Below are positions 14,814 to 24,585 of a stretch of 37,091 bases of DNA, in pieces. Both the position numbers and the translations under genes were made by a program. The notes beneath the pieces were generated by a model, which was not told the origin of the DNA, made no database searches, and saw only the letters and a list, made by a program, of their open reading frames with translations. Source of the stretch: Ignavibacteria bacterium UBA2333 (GTDB lineage Bacteria > Bacteroidota > Ignavibacteria > Kapaibacteriales > Kapaibacteriaceae); assembly GCA_002344895.1 (NCBI GenBank), contig DDUR01000021.1, forward strand, positions 1-37,091. The letters are read 5' to 3'. Position 1 is the stretch's first letter. Every line of letters starts with the position of its first letter.

Positions 14814-15852
14814 GCGTACACCCTCTGCCATGGGGTTTTTCGAGCGGTATCTGACCCTGTGGGTGCTTCTGTGCATCGGAGCCGGGATAGGGCTCGGGAA
14901 GCTCTTTCCGGCTGCATTCGAAACACTGGGGTCGATGGAGATCGCCAAGGTCAACATCCCGGTAGGATTGCTGATCTGGGTGATGATCGTGCCCATGCTC
15001 ATGAGGGTGGATTTCGGAGCCCTCCACGAGGTCCGACGACATTGGAAGGGGATCGGAGTCACCCTATTCGTGAACTGGGCGGTAAAACCCTTCTCCATGG
15101 CTTTGCTTGGATGGTTCTTCATCCGGATCGTCTTCGCGGACTACCTACCTTCCGCAGAACATGACAGCTATATCGCGGGACTCATCCTGCTGGCCGCTGC
15201 ACCGTGTACGGCCATGGTCTTCGTCTGGAGCAAGCTCGTGGATGGCGATCCGCTGTTCACGCTCTCGCAGGTAGCACTGAATGATGCCATCATGGTGGTA
15301 GCCTTCGCACCCATCGTCGGACTACTCCTCGGTGTCTCGTCCATCGTTATCCCATGGGCTACTCTGCTGCTGTCCGTAGGACTCTACATTGTCGTTCCTG
15401 TCATCATCGCACAAGTCTGGAGGAAGGGACTACTGAAGTCCGGACAAGGGAAACTGGAGAATGCACTCAAACGCTCGGGGCCGTGGTCCACGATCGCCTT
15501 ACTGGCAACCCTCGTCCTGCTGTTCGCTTTCCAAGGAACGACGTTCCTCGCCCAACCGCTCACAATCGGGATGCTGGCAGTACCCATCGTCATACAGGTA
15601 GTGTTTGTATCCGGTCTGGCCTACATCCTCAACCGTATGGCGGGAGAGTCGCACAAGGTTGCCGGACCATCCTGTCTCATCGGTGCCTCGAACTTCTTCG
15701 AACTGGCTGTTGCGGCTGCGATCAGCATGTTCGGGATCACGTCCGGAGCAGCACTGGCAACGGTCGTTGGCGTCCTTGTGGAAGTACCAATCATGCTACT
15801 GGTGGTCGCTATTGTGAAAAGAACGAGAGACTGGTATGACATATTATCCTAG
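14806..15852 (+). CDS. acr3: ACR3-family arsenite efflux permease
   Basis: This 348-residue inner-membrane transporter has about ten hydrophobic segments. Family signatures include VNWAVKPF near residue 90 and AAPCTAMVFVWS with the essential cysteine C134, plus a C-terminal VEVPIMLL segment with the conserved glutamate. ACR3 exports As(III) using the proton gradient. ATG 14806, overlapping the arsC stop, gives the usual N terminus; the frame's earlier start at 14761 lies within arsC. It ends the arsR-arsI-arsC-acr3 operon and converges with a lipoprotein gene 45 bases on. Confidence 0.93.
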   Translation: MAERTPSAMGFFERYLTLWVLLCIGAGIGLGKLFPAAFETLGSMEIAKVNIPVGLLIWVMIVPMLMRVDFGALHEVRRHWKGIGVTLFVNWAVKPFSMALLGWFFIRIVFADYLPSAEHDSYIAGLILLAAAPCTAMVFVWSKLVDGDPLFTLSQVALNDAIMVVAFAPIVGLLLGVSSIVIPWATLLLSVGLYIVVPVIIAQVWRKGLLKSGQGKLENALKRSGPWSTIALLATLVLLFAFQGTTFLAQPLTIGMLAVPIVIQVVFVSGLAYILNRMAGESHKVAGPSCLIGASNFFELAVAAAISMFGITSGAALATVVGVLVEVPIMLLVVAIVKRTRDWYDILS

Positions 15853-15897
15853 CAAATGACCGGCCATCGCTTTTGCCCGAAGTTGGCTAAGAAGAGT

Positions 15898-16398
15898 TTA
15901 CCGTGAAACGGCTGTAGCAATGAGGCTGTCGGCATTCATCTCATTGAACTCGGCTACCGTGATATGTGCCTTGACCGAGCCGCCGGATGTGATGAATACT
16001 TCGGGCAGCTTGGAAATCGCCATCGTCGACATGTACGGATGTGTATCGGACTCAGAACGCATAGACCAAATCTCCACATGGTTCATGTCGATACCAGCCG
16101 CTTCCATTGTTTTGACGATCTGTGGGAACAGTTTCATCGTGCCCTTGCAAGAGCAGGCAGGCTTAACGAAGATGTATACCTTTTCGGTGGCAGGATCATA
16201 CTCCTCCGAGACCTTCCTGACCATGTCCGTGTTAGGAGTGTAGACACTCTGTTCTGCGGGAAACCACGCATATGCCGGGGTCTGACTCAGGTCTTTCATA
16301 GTCATGCGCTGTGCCTCCTGATTGGCTGGCTCTGTGGTAGAGCATGCAGTTGCGAGGATCGAGACAAGAACGATGGCCAAGGTGTGAACAGGCTTCAT
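15898..16398 (-). CDS. Lipoprotein with thioredoxin-like CxC motif
   Basis: The product is 166 residues from ATG 16398, which yields a lipoprotein signal ending LATACS. The mature part has VYIFVKPACSCKGTMKLFPQIVKTMEAAG, a thioredoxin-fold-like strand-CxC-helix, then PYMSTMAISKLPEVFITSGG with the cis-Pro-like 'LPEVFI' segment. It may be a periplasmic redox or metal-handling protein. It lies 54 bases after the P1B ATPase on the same strand and is probably last in that metal operon. The exact role is unknown. Confidence 0.65.
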   Translation of the reverse strand: MKPVHTLAIVLVSILATACSTTEPANQEAQRMTMKDLSQTPAYAWFPAEQSVYTPNTDMVRKVSEEYDPATEKVYIFVKPACSCKGTMKLFPQIVKTMEAAGIDMNHVEIWSMRSESDTHPYMSTMAISKLPEVFITSGGSVKAHITVAEFNEMNADSLIATAVSR

Positions 16399-16452
16399 AG
16401 GGACGTCCAGAAGAAATGTTAGTGGAAAATACAAAACGACTATTTCCAACCT

Positions 16453-18468
16453 TCAAAGTGGTTTGCTTCGATAAGCCAGCAGTCTGAGAGCGTTGAAGAC
16501 GACAACAAGAGTTGAGCCCTCATGGGCGATGACGGCTGGACCGATACCGAGTCCCAGGATCGTCGCAGGTACCAGAATCGCAACGACGCCCAGGCTGATG
16601 AATACATTCTGACGGATGACGGATCGTGTCCTCCGACTCAGACCTACGGCGAAGGGAAGGTGAGCCAGGTCGTCGGCCATCAGAGCGATGTCTGCGGTTT
16701 CAAGTGCTACGTCGGAACCAGCGGCACCCATTGCGATGCCCACCGTAGCGTTGGCCATGGCAGGAGCGTCGTTCACCCCATCACCAACCATGGCGACCTT
16801 TCCTTCCGTCCGGAGCTTCTGGATCATCCTCACCTTGTCCTCCGGCAGAAGGTCACCCATGGCCTCATCGAGACCAACTTCCTTGGCTACGACATCGGCA
16901 ACCTTCTGGTTGTCGCCCGAGATCATGACCATCCTTCGTATGCCGAGCGTACGAAGTTGTTCAAGTACCTGCTTTGCCGAGCTTCTGGGCGTGTCCATGA
17001 GTCCAATCGCTCCCAGGTCTTGCGACCCTCGTCTGACGATCACCGTCGTACGGCCACCCTCCCTCAGGGTAAGGATGGCCTCACCCATTGCTGACGATAA
17101 TGGCGGTACACCCTCTCTTCCGAACACTTCCGCCTTGGCGATGAGTACGACATCGTTCCCGATACGGGCGGTTATTCCCTTGCCAGGGAGGCTTGTCAAG
17201 TCGGTTGCGGTTGGAATCTCCGTTTGTACAAGACGCTGCCTGCCGTCCTCGGCGATCGCTCGGGCCAAGGGGTGGTCGCTCAATCCCTCGACAGCCACGG
17301 CAACGGCCAGCAGTTCCTTCTCGTCGATACCATCGGCTGCAACGATGTCTGTGATCTTGGGTTGACCTTCGGTGAGGGTCCCGGTCTTGTCGAAAGCGAT
17401 GGCAGTGAGTGAGCCTAGTTCCTCAAGAGGACCGCCACCCTTGACGAGAACCCCTCCTCGGGCTGCTCTGGCTACGGCCGAAAGGACGGCACTCGGTGTT
17501 GCAATGGCAAGGGCACACGGACTGACAGCTACCAGTACGGCCATGGCCCGGTAGAAACTGTCACGGAAGGGCTCGTCGATCACGGTCCAGGCGAACAAGA
17601 GGATGACGACTAGAACCAGAGCCAGAGGGACGAAAACGCGTTCGAACCGATCGGTGAATCGTTGTGTAGGCGACTTTTTCCCTTCAGCCTCATTGACCAT
17701 CGTCACGACCTTGGCAAGAGTACTCTCCGTAGAGAGGTGCGTGACCTCGATCTCAAGAACACCACTTCCGTTGATGGTTCCAGCGAATACTCCGCTGGAC
17801 GCACCGATTCTGCCCGGATTCGCGCGGGCCGTGCCAGCGTCCGACACAGGTTGTTTGTCAATGGGGACGCTCTCACCGGTAACAGGTGCCTGGTTAACAC
17901 TGCTTGTACCTTGGGTAACGAAGCCATCAGCCGGAAGCCGTTCATCGGGCTTGACAATCACAATATCCCCGACGATAAGCTCTTCGACAGGGACTTCAGT
18001 CTGTCCGCCACCACGACGGACAAGGGCTGTTGTGGGGGAGAGACTCGCGAGAGCTTCGATGGCATGTTTGGCCTTTCCCATTGCGTAGTGTTCCAGGGCA
18101 TGGCCAAGACTGAACAGGAACAGCAGGAGTGAACCTTCGATCCATGACCCAAGTGCTGCGGACCCCGCTGCTGCCGCGATCATCAACGTATCGATGGCGA
18201 ACCGGCCTTTGCGGAGGTTCTCGATGGCCTCCCGGAAAGTGAACATCCCACCGAAGACATACGCTCCAATGAAGCTGGCCAGAGTGAGCCATGTACGTGA
18301 GTCGAGTGTAGTCTCAAGTGCAAAACCTGTAGCCAGGAAGGCTCCACAAATCAGTGCACATACTAGCTCGGTATGGTTGCCTAACAATCCGGCATGACTA
18401 TGCCCAGGATTGCCTGTCTTTCTTTCGGAATGGTTCTCTTTCACAATCAGATATTTCCAGATACTCAT
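16453..18468 (-). CDS. P1B-4 type heavy-metal-exporting ATPase
   Basis: This 671-residue inner-membrane pump starts at ATG 18468; the earlier ATG at 18498 lies inside a hairpin. Landmarks are a His-rich N terminus (NHSERKTGNPGHSHAGLLGNH), TGES (197-200) in the actuator domain, SPC in place of CPC at 316-318 (VAVSPCALAIATPSAV), the phosphorylation site DKTGT at 360-364, MVGDGVNDAPAM, and HEGST at about 649-653 in the last membrane segment. SPC plus HEGxT defines the P1B-4 group (CoaT/CtpD-like), which exports Co, Fe, Zn or Cd, so a copper role is unlikely. It follows the RND adaptor gene after a hairpin and belongs to the same resistance block. Confidence 0.9.
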   Translation of the reverse strand: MSIWKYLIVKENHSERKTGNPGHSHAGLLGNHTELVCALICGAFLATGFALETTLDSRTWLTLASFIGAYVFGGMFTFREAIENLRKGRFAIDTLMIAAAAGSAALGSWIEGSLLLFLFSLGHALEHYAMGKAKHAIEALASLSPTTALVRRGGGQTEVPVEELIVGDIVIVKPDERLPADGFVTQGTSSVNQAPVTGESVPIDKQPVSDAGTARANPGRIGASSGVFAGTINGSGVLEIEVTHLSTESTLAKVVTMVNEAEGKKSPTQRFTDRFERVFVPLALVLVVILLFAWTVIDEPFRDSFYRAMAVLVAVSPCALAIATPSAVLSAVARAARGGVLVKGGGPLEELGSLTAIAFDKTGTLTEGQPKITDIVAADGIDEKELLAVAVAVEGLSDHPLARAIAEDGRQRLVQTEIPTATDLTSLPGKGITARIGNDVVLIAKAEVFGREGVPPLSSAMGEAILTLREGGRTTVIVRRGSQDLGAIGLMDTPRSSAKQVLEQLRTLGIRRMVMISGDNQKVADVVAKEVGLDEAMGDLLPEDKVRMIQKLRTEGKVAMVGDGVNDAPAMANATVGIAMGAAGSDVALETADIALMADDLAHLPFAVGLSRRTRSVIRQNVFISLGVVAILVPATILGLGIGPAVIAHEGSTLVVVFNALRLLAYRSKPL

Positions 18469-18477
18469 TGTCAAATT

Positions 18478-18508
18478 CCGGGAGGATATACTCTGCATAT
18501 CCTCCCGG
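18478..18508 (-). terminator. Hairpin between adaptor and ATPase genes
   Basis: CCGGGAGGATAT and ATATCCTCCCGG form perfect 12-bp arms around a 7-base loop. It sits eight bases after the adaptor stop and about nine bases before the ATPase start. The following AATTTG is a weak U-tract, so it may act as an attenuator or an mRNA-processing or stability element in the operon rather than a full stop. Confidence 0.6.
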
Positions 18509-18516
18509 CTGGTAGG

Positions 18517-19668
18517 TTAGTGATGGTCTTCGCCCTTGTTGAAGGTGCCGTTGAGCATGGCTGCGCCACGGAGGACGACACTTCGCCCTCGAAGGTCCTC
18601 AGGCGCGTCCCGTAGTTCCGTGACCCCATTCTGGGTAGACCCGCGTTCGACCTTGTACCGTATGAAGGTCTGTGCCGAGACTTCGGCATATATCCAGGTA
18701 CCTTCGGTATCACTGATGAGAGCTGCCGTCGGTACGACCAGGGCTTTCCGTGGGTCGGCGGATATGGTAGACGTAAAGGTCGTACCAGGAAGGAGTGTCT
18801 TGTCGTTCCGGTCAAGATGTCCGTGCACGACAACGGTTCTGCCTATTTCCACTCCCTTGCCTACGAGGTGGACCTTGCCGGTAATGACGGTCTTGCGGGC
18901 GTCGTTGAGCGTGGCGGTGAACCGTTGCCCTTCCTTGATAGAGGTGACGTCTCGCTCGAACACGGACATCTCAGCATGGAGGTGGTCGAGGCTCACGACG
19001 TCCATCAGCGAATCGTTGGGAGAGTGGTAACTACCCGTAACGGCGTAGATGCCGGTCACGTAACCATCGATCGGGGACTTCAGGCTTATCGTACGGGAGA
19101 TATTCTCTTCGCTAAGCGTACGGGCGTTGATCTGCAACAGGGCTAGTTGTTCTTCGAGCGACTTCCGCTGGATACGTAGTGCACGAACTTCGCCAGCTAC
19201 CTGTTCAAGTACCTTGCCCGGATTGATCTGCTCCTTTGCCAACTCCTGTTGACGCTGGAGTTCCTTCTCCAGGACGTCGATGCGGGAAGCCGTGACCAGG
19301 TAGTCCCGTTGAAGGTTCACATACGATGCGTCTTCAAGGGTAACGAGAACCTGCCCACGGCGAACATGGGAGCCAGGTAAGAACTTGATAGTACGCACAA
19401 CGCCCCCCATCGGCGCACCGATCCTTGCGACATTCTGAGGAGGAACATCGATCTTCCCTGTCACGACAAGATCGCTCGTAACATCCTGTTCGGATACTGC
19501 ACCAGTAGTAAGTCGTAGCCTGGAACGCTGTGCTGGGGTAAGCGTGACGGTATCACCGGAAACATGGAGTTCTGCGTGTTCTTCGGCAGGTTGATCCTGC
19601 TTGGTCCCGCACGAAACGAGAACGGTGCACAGGATACCTGCGACCAATGTTTTGAGATGTGATTTCAT
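18517..19668 (-). CDS. RND efflux periplasmic adaptor (CzcB/CusB family) lipoprotein
   Basis: This 383-residue membrane-fusion protein has a lipobox at C20 (TVLVSCGTK). The lipoyl/barrel-sandwich half ARIGAPMGGVVRTIKFLPGSHVRRGQVL is near residues 80-110, then a coiled-coil hairpin (about 120-200, KELQRQQELAKEQ), the second lipoyl half (TISLKSPIDGYVTGIYAVTGSYH) and the beta-barrel/MP domains. The C terminus ends GEDHH. It links the inner-membrane RND pump with the outer-membrane channel. Its ATG overlaps the CzcA-TolC fusion gene by four bases. Confidence 0.9.
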   Translation of the reverse strand: MKSHLKTLVAGILCTVLVSCGTKQDQPAEEHAELHVSGDTVTLTPAQRSRLRLTTGAVSEQDVTSDLVVTGKIDVPPQNVARIGAPMGGVVRTIKFLPGSHVRRGQVLVTLEDASYVNLQRDYLVTASRIDVLEKELQRQQELAKEQINPGKVLEQVAGEVRALRIQRKSLEEQLALLQINARTLSEENISRTISLKSPIDGYVTGIYAVTGSYHSPNDSLMDVVSLDHLHAEMSVFERDVTSIKEGQRFTATLNDARKTVITGKVHLVGKGVEIGRTVVVHGHLDRNDKTLLPGTTFTSTISADPRKALVVPTAALISDTEGTWIYAEVSAQTFIRYKVERGSTQNGVTELRDAPEDLRGRSVVLRGAAMLNGTFNKGEDHH

Positions 19669-22600
19669 GGTGTTGCAAACAGGGAGTATTCGATGTTGAG
19701 GAGGTTGTGGCGCAGAAGGGCATTGTAGTAGGCGGTCCTGACGTCGAAGGCACGACCAAGGGCCATATGATGTTCGAGGTAGCTGATCTCTCCAACTTCC
19801 CAGGATTTGCTGCTCTGTCGAAGGAGGAGGTCTATCTCGGGAAGAGCCGCGTCGATGTAGTACTGAAGTGTTTTCCGTGCCGCATCGAGTTCTGACCGCT
19901 GTGCCGTACGGCGAAGGTCGATCGTTCGCTTTTGGAGAGCAGTACGGTCTTTGGCTGTCTGTTCAGCGATCGCTGCCTGTTCAAGACGTCCGATGTCGGG
20001 TGCGATCCACAGGGGGACTTGGAGCCCGATACTTACGCCGGTAAAGCGATCCTGTGGGCCTGACAGGACACCTGATCCAAGCGGCGTTCCCGTGAGAGTC
20101 TGCGAGAACCAGCCCAGGGTAATATCCGGCCATAACCGTGCCCGGCTGGCGTCGGTTTCCGCTTCGGCCAGAAGGGCCTGGCTCTGCATGTATGCTACGA
20201 TCGGCGGTTCGAGAGAATCGGCAGGCAGCTCGATGACTTTCATGGATTCATGAACTGGCTGGACGTTGCCACCACAGGTTGTCTGAAGCCTACGCTCCAT
20301 GGCCAGGAGATCGGCCTGCGTCTGAAGCTTACGAGTGGCGATTTCCTTACGCTGACTTTCCAGGGAAATGAGGGCCAGTCGTGTACCTTCTCCCACGCGC
20401 TCGCGTGTACGAGCTACCTCGACAGCGCGGATAAGAATGCTGTCGTGGCTCGTGAGAAGTGAATCCACCGTGCGCAAGTAGGCGATCTGTTCGAACGTCC
20501 GTTCGATGTCGATGCGGACACCGCGTTCACGCACCTGTAATTCCGACCGAGCGACATCCGTCCGATGATCGGCAAGTGAAGCATCGGCGAACCAGACCGT
20601 AGGAAAAGGAAGAGTTTGCTGAAGCGTGAGGTTGTTGTCTCGTGCCGAGGAGTTGTATTGGCCGGTCATATAGGTCAGGGATGTTCGGCCGATGTCGACC
20701 GAAGCCAGTCCGGACAACGCTTGCTGCTGCTCCACGGCCGAGCGGGCGAGTAGAAGGTCGGGATGCCGTTCCAGCGCAAGCCGTAGGGCCTCGGTACGGG
20801 TGACGGTCTGAAGGTTAGGCTCGGTCGTTTGTGCACTGAGTGTAGATACTGAACCTACAATTGCAAGAACGATACCTACGACAGCGGTAACCGTGGATGC
20901 CTTGATACGGCGTACTCGATGCACAAGGCCATAGAGAACGGGAAGGACAACGAGCGTCAGCAAGGTGGACGTAACCAGTCCCCCGATGACGACAGTGGCG
21001 AGGGGCCGTTGGACTTCCGCTCCATCGCTTGTGCTGAGAGCCATAGGGAGGAAACCAAGGGAAGCGACCAGGGCTGTCATCAATACAGGGCGTAGCCGAT
21101 CCACCGTACCATGGAGAATGATCCGATGGATATTGGAATATCCGTGCTTCGCCGCTTGCTGGAAGGAGGAGATGAGAACGATGCCGTTGAGCACAGCAAC
21201 ACCGAAGAGAGCGATGAACCCTACCCCAGCCGAGATGCTGAATGGCATTCCACGAAGGAGGAGAGCGGCGATGCCACCTACCGCAGCGAGCGGAACGGCC
21301 GTGAAGATGATGAGCGTATCCTTGATGCTCTTGAATGTCATGTAGAGCAGCACAAGGATGATGAGCAGGGAAACAGGCACGACGATCATCAACCGTCGTT
21401 CAGCAGTGGCGAGGTTCTCAAACTGTCCTCCGATGGTGATGTAGTAGTCGTCGGGTAACCGCAGCTCCTGCCCGAGGCGAGAGTTGAGATCGTCGACGAT
21501 GCTCTTGACATCACGGCCACGTACGTTGAAGCCCACCGTGATCCGGCGGCGTGTGTTCTCGTGTTGAATCTGGTTCGGACCTGAGCGTGTGGCGACTTCG
21601 GCTACCTGTTCAAGAGGAACGATCGTGCCGCTGGAAGTGAGAATGGGCAGTCTGCGGAACACGTTCTCGTCGCGTCGCTGGTTGGAGTCGAGGCGGATGA
21701 CGATGTCGAACTTCCGTTCTTCCTCGTAGTACACTCCAGCGGGCTCACCTGCTATGAAGCTGCGGACGGCAGCATTCACATCGGCGACATCGACACCCAC
21801 CCGAGCACAAGCATCACGGTCGATGGTGGCGACCAACTGCGGTAGCCCTTCCACGGGCTCGACATACAAGTCTGTCGCTCCTTCGATACGTTCAGCCATG
21901 TGCCCCAGTTCTTCACCGAGCTTGGCCAGAGTATCGAGATCGGGCCCGAATATCTTGACAGCTACATCCTGACGGGCTCCGGTCATCAGCTCGTTGAACC
22001 GCATTTGGATAGGCTGCTGGAAGCCGAACTCCACACCTGGAATGTCTTCCAGTGCTTCCTGCATCTTCGAAGCGAGTTCCTCTCGTGAAGAGGCCGAGGT
22101 CCACTCTCGTTTGTCCTTGAGGATGACCATCAGGTCGCAGGCCGACATCGGCATTGGGTCCAAGGGGATTTCACTGGTGCCGATCTTGCCGACCACGCGC
22201 CGTACTTCCGGGAAACGTTTCAAGAGGATGCTGGCCGCCTCCATAGAGACTCTGGCCGTTTCGTCCACCGAAGCACCTGTCGGTAGTCGTAGCTCAACGG
22301 CGAAATCACCTTCATCGAGCTGAGGCAAGAATTCTCCACCTATCGACATGAAGGCGAACACGGCTGCTGCCAAGGAAGCGATTGAAAGTGTGAGTACCGT
22401 TTTTGGGTGTCGGAGAGCACCGTTGCGAATAGGACGATACCACCGTTGAAGAGTGGAAATCAACCGATCGGCAAACGTGAGTTTCTGGGTGTGTCCTTGC
22501 CGTAGAACCAAAGCCGAGACCATTGGCACCCAGGTGAGGGAAAGGATGAAAGCCCCAATGATGGCGTAGATAACCGTCTGAGCCATCGGAACGAACATTC

Positions 22601-23996
22601 GTCCTTCGATGCCGGTGAGAGCAAGTATCGGAACGTAGACGATGAGGATAATGAACTCACCGATGGAAGCACTCCGGCGCATACGGATAGAAGCATCTGC
22701 CACCAGCGTATCGCGGTTGCCTATAGGGGCAAGGGCGAGACTGTGAAGCACGTGCTCGACGATGATGACGGCAGCGTCGACGATCAGACCGAAATCCAAG
22801 GCACCAAGGGACATCAGGTTTCCTGAAACACCTGTGGCCACCATCATGCCGATGGCGAAGAGCATGGCCAAGGGAATGACGGATGCCACCACGAAACCGG
22901 CCCGGAGATTGCCCAGCATCAGTACAAGGACGAAGATGACGATCAGGGCCCCCTCGATGAGGTTCGTCGCTACCGTACCGATGGCCTTGTTGACCAGCGT
23001 AGCCCGGTCGAGAAACGGTTCGATGGTAATCCCCTCTGGCAGAGATTTCTGGACCTCGGCCATACGGGCTTTGACATCATCGATCACCGTGGAGGAATTC
23101 GCCCCTTTAAGCATAAGAACGATTCCTCCGACACTCTCGCCATCGTCATCGATGGTCATCGCACCGTAGCGTATAGCTCTCCCTTCACCGATGGTTGCCA
23201 CGTCGCGTAGTCGTACTGGAATAGAGCTTTGTGAAGAATGAAGGGCGATTCCTGCAACGTCGTTCATCGAACCGATACGTCCTTCGGAGCGGATGTATGC
23301 TACACGTCCGCTATGCTCGATGTAGGCACTACCAGCATTGCCGTTGTTCTCCTCCACGGCATTGGCGACATCCTTTATGGAAAGACCGAAGGATCGCAAC
23401 CGCTCGACGTCGACAGCCACTTCGAGTTGCTTGAGGTTGCCACCGAAGCTGGAAACGTCTGCGACTCCTGGAGTACCGAGAAGCCTTCGGCGGATGGTCC
23501 AATCCTGGATGGTACGCAGGTCGCTTTCTGTGTAACGGTCCCTATGAGCGGGGTCGATACGCAGGACATACTGATAGATTTCTCCAAGGCCGGTCGTTAC
23601 TGGTGCAAGAGTAGGGTTGTCCGCATCGGCTGCGAGGTCGCCCTGAATGTCTACCAGGCGTTGGGATACCTGTGCACGAGCCCAGTACACGTCGATGTTG
23701 TCATGGAAGACGATGGTGACGACGGAGAGCCCGAAGCGGGAAATGGAACGGACTTCTTCGATGTCCGGAATGGAGGCTACCGCGACTTCGATCGGCGTCG
23801 TCACCAGACGTTCGATGTCTTCGGCAGTGAGGCTGGGGGAGGTCGTAACGACCTGTACTTGGTTGTTGGTAATGTCGGGAACGGCATCGATCGGCAGTTG
23901 GCGAATAGAAACCAGGCCCCAGAGAATGAGGGCTACTACGCCTATGCCAATGATGACCTTGTTCCGGACAGAGAACCGGATAACATGGTCAAACAT
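19665..23996 (-). CDS. czcA: CzcA-type RND pump fused to a TolC-like outer-membrane factor
   Basis: This 1443-residue protein starts at ATG 23996 (MFDHVIRFSVRNKVIIGI); the frame's earlier ATG adds an unrelated leader. Residues 1 to about 1030 are a heavy-metal RND pump: LPIDAVPDITNNQVQV, then in TM4 GALDFGLIVDAAVIIVEH, whose D..D..E pattern is that of CzcA-like (Zn/Co/Cd) rather than CusA-like (Cu/Ag) pumps. A further membrane segment (TVTAVVGIVLAIVGSVSTLSA) leads to a TolC/OEP domain in the last 370 residues (EALRLALERHPDLLLARSAVEQQ, then LEHHMALGRAFDVRTAYYNALL). Such fusions occur in Bacteroidetes. With the adaptor it makes a complete envelope-spanning exporter. Confidence 0.92.
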   Translation of the reverse strand: MFDHVIRFSVRNKVIIGIGVVALILWGLVSIRQLPIDAVPDITNNQVQVVTTSPSLTAEDIERLVTTPIEVAVASIPDIEEVRSISRFGLSVVTIVFHDNIDVYWARAQVSQRLVDIQGDLAADADNPTLAPVTTGLGEIYQYVLRIDPAHRDRYTESDLRTIQDWTIRRRLLGTPGVADVSSFGGNLKQLEVAVDVERLRSFGLSIKDVANAVEENNGNAGSAYIEHSGRVAYIRSEGRIGSMNDVAGIALHSSQSSIPVRLRDVATIGEGRAIRYGAMTIDDDGESVGGIVLMLKGANSSTVIDDVKARMAEVQKSLPEGITIEPFLDRATLVNKAIGTVATNLIEGALIVIFVLVLMLGNLRAGFVVASVIPLAMLFAIGMMVATGVSGNLMSLGALDFGLIVDAAVIIVEHVLHSLALAPIGNRDTLVADASIRMRRSASIGEFIILIVYVPILALTGIEGRMFVPMAQTVIYAIIGAFILSLTWVPMVSALVLRQGHTQKLTFADRLISTLQRWYRPIRNGALRHPKTVLTLSIASLAAAVFAFMSIGGEFLPQLDEGDFAVELRLPTGASVDETARVSMEAASILLKRFPEVRRVVGKIGTSEIPLDPMPMSACDLMVILKDKREWTSASSREELASKMQEALEDIPGVEFGFQQPIQMRFNELMTGARQDVAVKIFGPDLDTLAKLGEELGHMAERIEGATDLYVEPVEGLPQLVATIDRDACARVGVDVADVNAAVRSFIAGEPAGVYYEEERKFDIVIRLDSNQRRDENVFRRLPILTSSGTIVPLEQVAEVATRSGPNQIQHENTRRRITVGFNVRGRDVKSIVDDLNSRLGQELRLPDDYYITIGGQFENLATAERRLMIVVPVSLLIILVLLYMTFKSIKDTLIIFTAVPLAAVGGIAALLLRGMPFSISAGVGFIALFGVAVLNGIVLISSFQQAAKHGYSNIHRIILHGTVDRLRPVLMTALVASLGFLPMALSTSDGAEVQRPLATVVIGGLVTSTLLTLVVLPVLYGLVHRVRRIKASTVTAVVGIVLAIVGSVSTLSAQTTEPNLQTVTRTEALRLALERHPDLLLARSAVEQQQALSGLASVDIGRTSLTYMTGQYNSSARDNNLTLQQTLPFPTVWFADASLADHRTDVARSELQVRERGVRIDIERTFEQIAYLRTVDSLLTSHDSILIRAVEVARTRERVGEGTRLALISLESQRKEIATRKLQTQADLLAMERRLQTTCGGNVQPVHESMKVIELPADSLEPPIVAYMQSQALLAEAETDASRARLWPDITLGWFSQTLTGTPLGSGVLSGPQDRFTGVSIGLQVPLWIAPDIGRLEQAAIAEQTAKDRTALQKRTIDLRRTAQRSELDAARKTLQYYIDAALPEIDLLLRQSSKSWEVGEISYLEHHMALGRAFDVRTAYYNALLRHNLLNIEYSLFATP

Positions 23997-24113
23997 GACG
24001 GAGATGATATTGTGGAAATACGATGAGGAGGATGCCAACGTGCTATGCCTACGGAATACCGTTGGCACATGGATAGGTCAGGACGGCAGGGGCTTCGGAA
24101 AGAAGAAGCCTAT

Positions 24114-24515
24114 TTACGCGCGGGGAGGCTGGAAGATGGACGAGATGAAAACGTCCGGATGAACGGAAGCCTGCCCGGGGAAAGAGAGGGTTTTCTCTGT
24201 GTGTATCGGAGCTACGAAGACAACCTGATCCGGTACCGTCCAAACGGATGCTGTGCAACCGCAGTGATGGTAGGGGGTAGTGTCGTGATGTCGTTGATCG
24301 TCACTGTGATCATGTGCTGAACCCGATTCATGATCGGAGTCGGTATGGGTCAAGCACTGGAGAATGCCTGCGAAAGAGTCAGCATGGTCGACGATGTGGT
24401 GTTCGAGATGCGTGAACTGGAAACCGACCCTCGCCATTTCGTGAAGGTCCATACCAGGAAGAATCGACCACAGGATCGACATTCCAAGAGCCAGTCGTAG
24501 AAAAAGTTTACGCAT
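24114..24515 (-). CDS. Exported His-rich metal-binding protein
   Basis: This 133-residue protein starts at ATG 24515 (MRKLFLRLALGMSILWSILPGMDLHE, a signal-like segment); the longer frame overlaps the divergent arsR and is rejected. A His/Asp cluster covers about residues 55-85 (HTDSDHESGSAHDHSDD, RHH, YHHCGC), and the C terminus reads IFQPPRA. Small exported proteins with a His/Cys cluster and a final 'IWQPP' are common just upstream of heavy-metal RND pumps in Bacteroidota. It is probably a periplasmic metal chaperone or buffer. It begins the minus-strand pump operon, 117 bases before czcA, and is divergent from arsR2. Confidence 0.7.
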   Translation of the reverse strand: MRKLFLRLALGMSILWSILPGMDLHEMARVGFQFTHLEHHIVDHADSFAGILQCLTHTDSDHESGSAHDHSDDQRHHDTTPYHHCGCTASVWTVPDQVVFVAPIHTEKTLSFPGQASVHPDVFISSIFQPPRA

Positions 24516-24567
24516 CGCACCCGAACATACGGATATGATGGAAAACGATATAAGGAAAATTCCATGA

Positions 24568-24583
24568 TTCGAGTATTTTCGAA
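24568..24583. promoter_or_regulatory. ArsR operator, copy 2, between divergent operons
   Basis: TTCGA-GTATTT-TCGAA ends two bases before arsR2 and 53 bases from the divergent His-rich/pump operon, so one site may control both directions. It is identical to copy 1 (13400-13415) except for one base in the centre. Confidence 0.7.
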
Positions 24584-24585
24584 CT

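Noticed and set aside
16453..18498. Start of the P1B ATPase at 18498
   Set aside because: That ATG lies in the stem of the hairpin at 18478-18508; ATG 18468 just after it gives a suitable N terminus.
19665..23996. Copper/silver pump CusA with separate CusC
   Set aside because: The TM4 pattern DFG...D...E is CzcA-like, and the outer-membrane factor is fused in the same open frame without stop or frameshift.
23238..24026. Plus-strand open frame of 262 codons
   Set aside because: It lies opposite the N-terminal part of CzcA, whose family match is unmistakable; the shadow arises from codon bias in the GC-rich gene.
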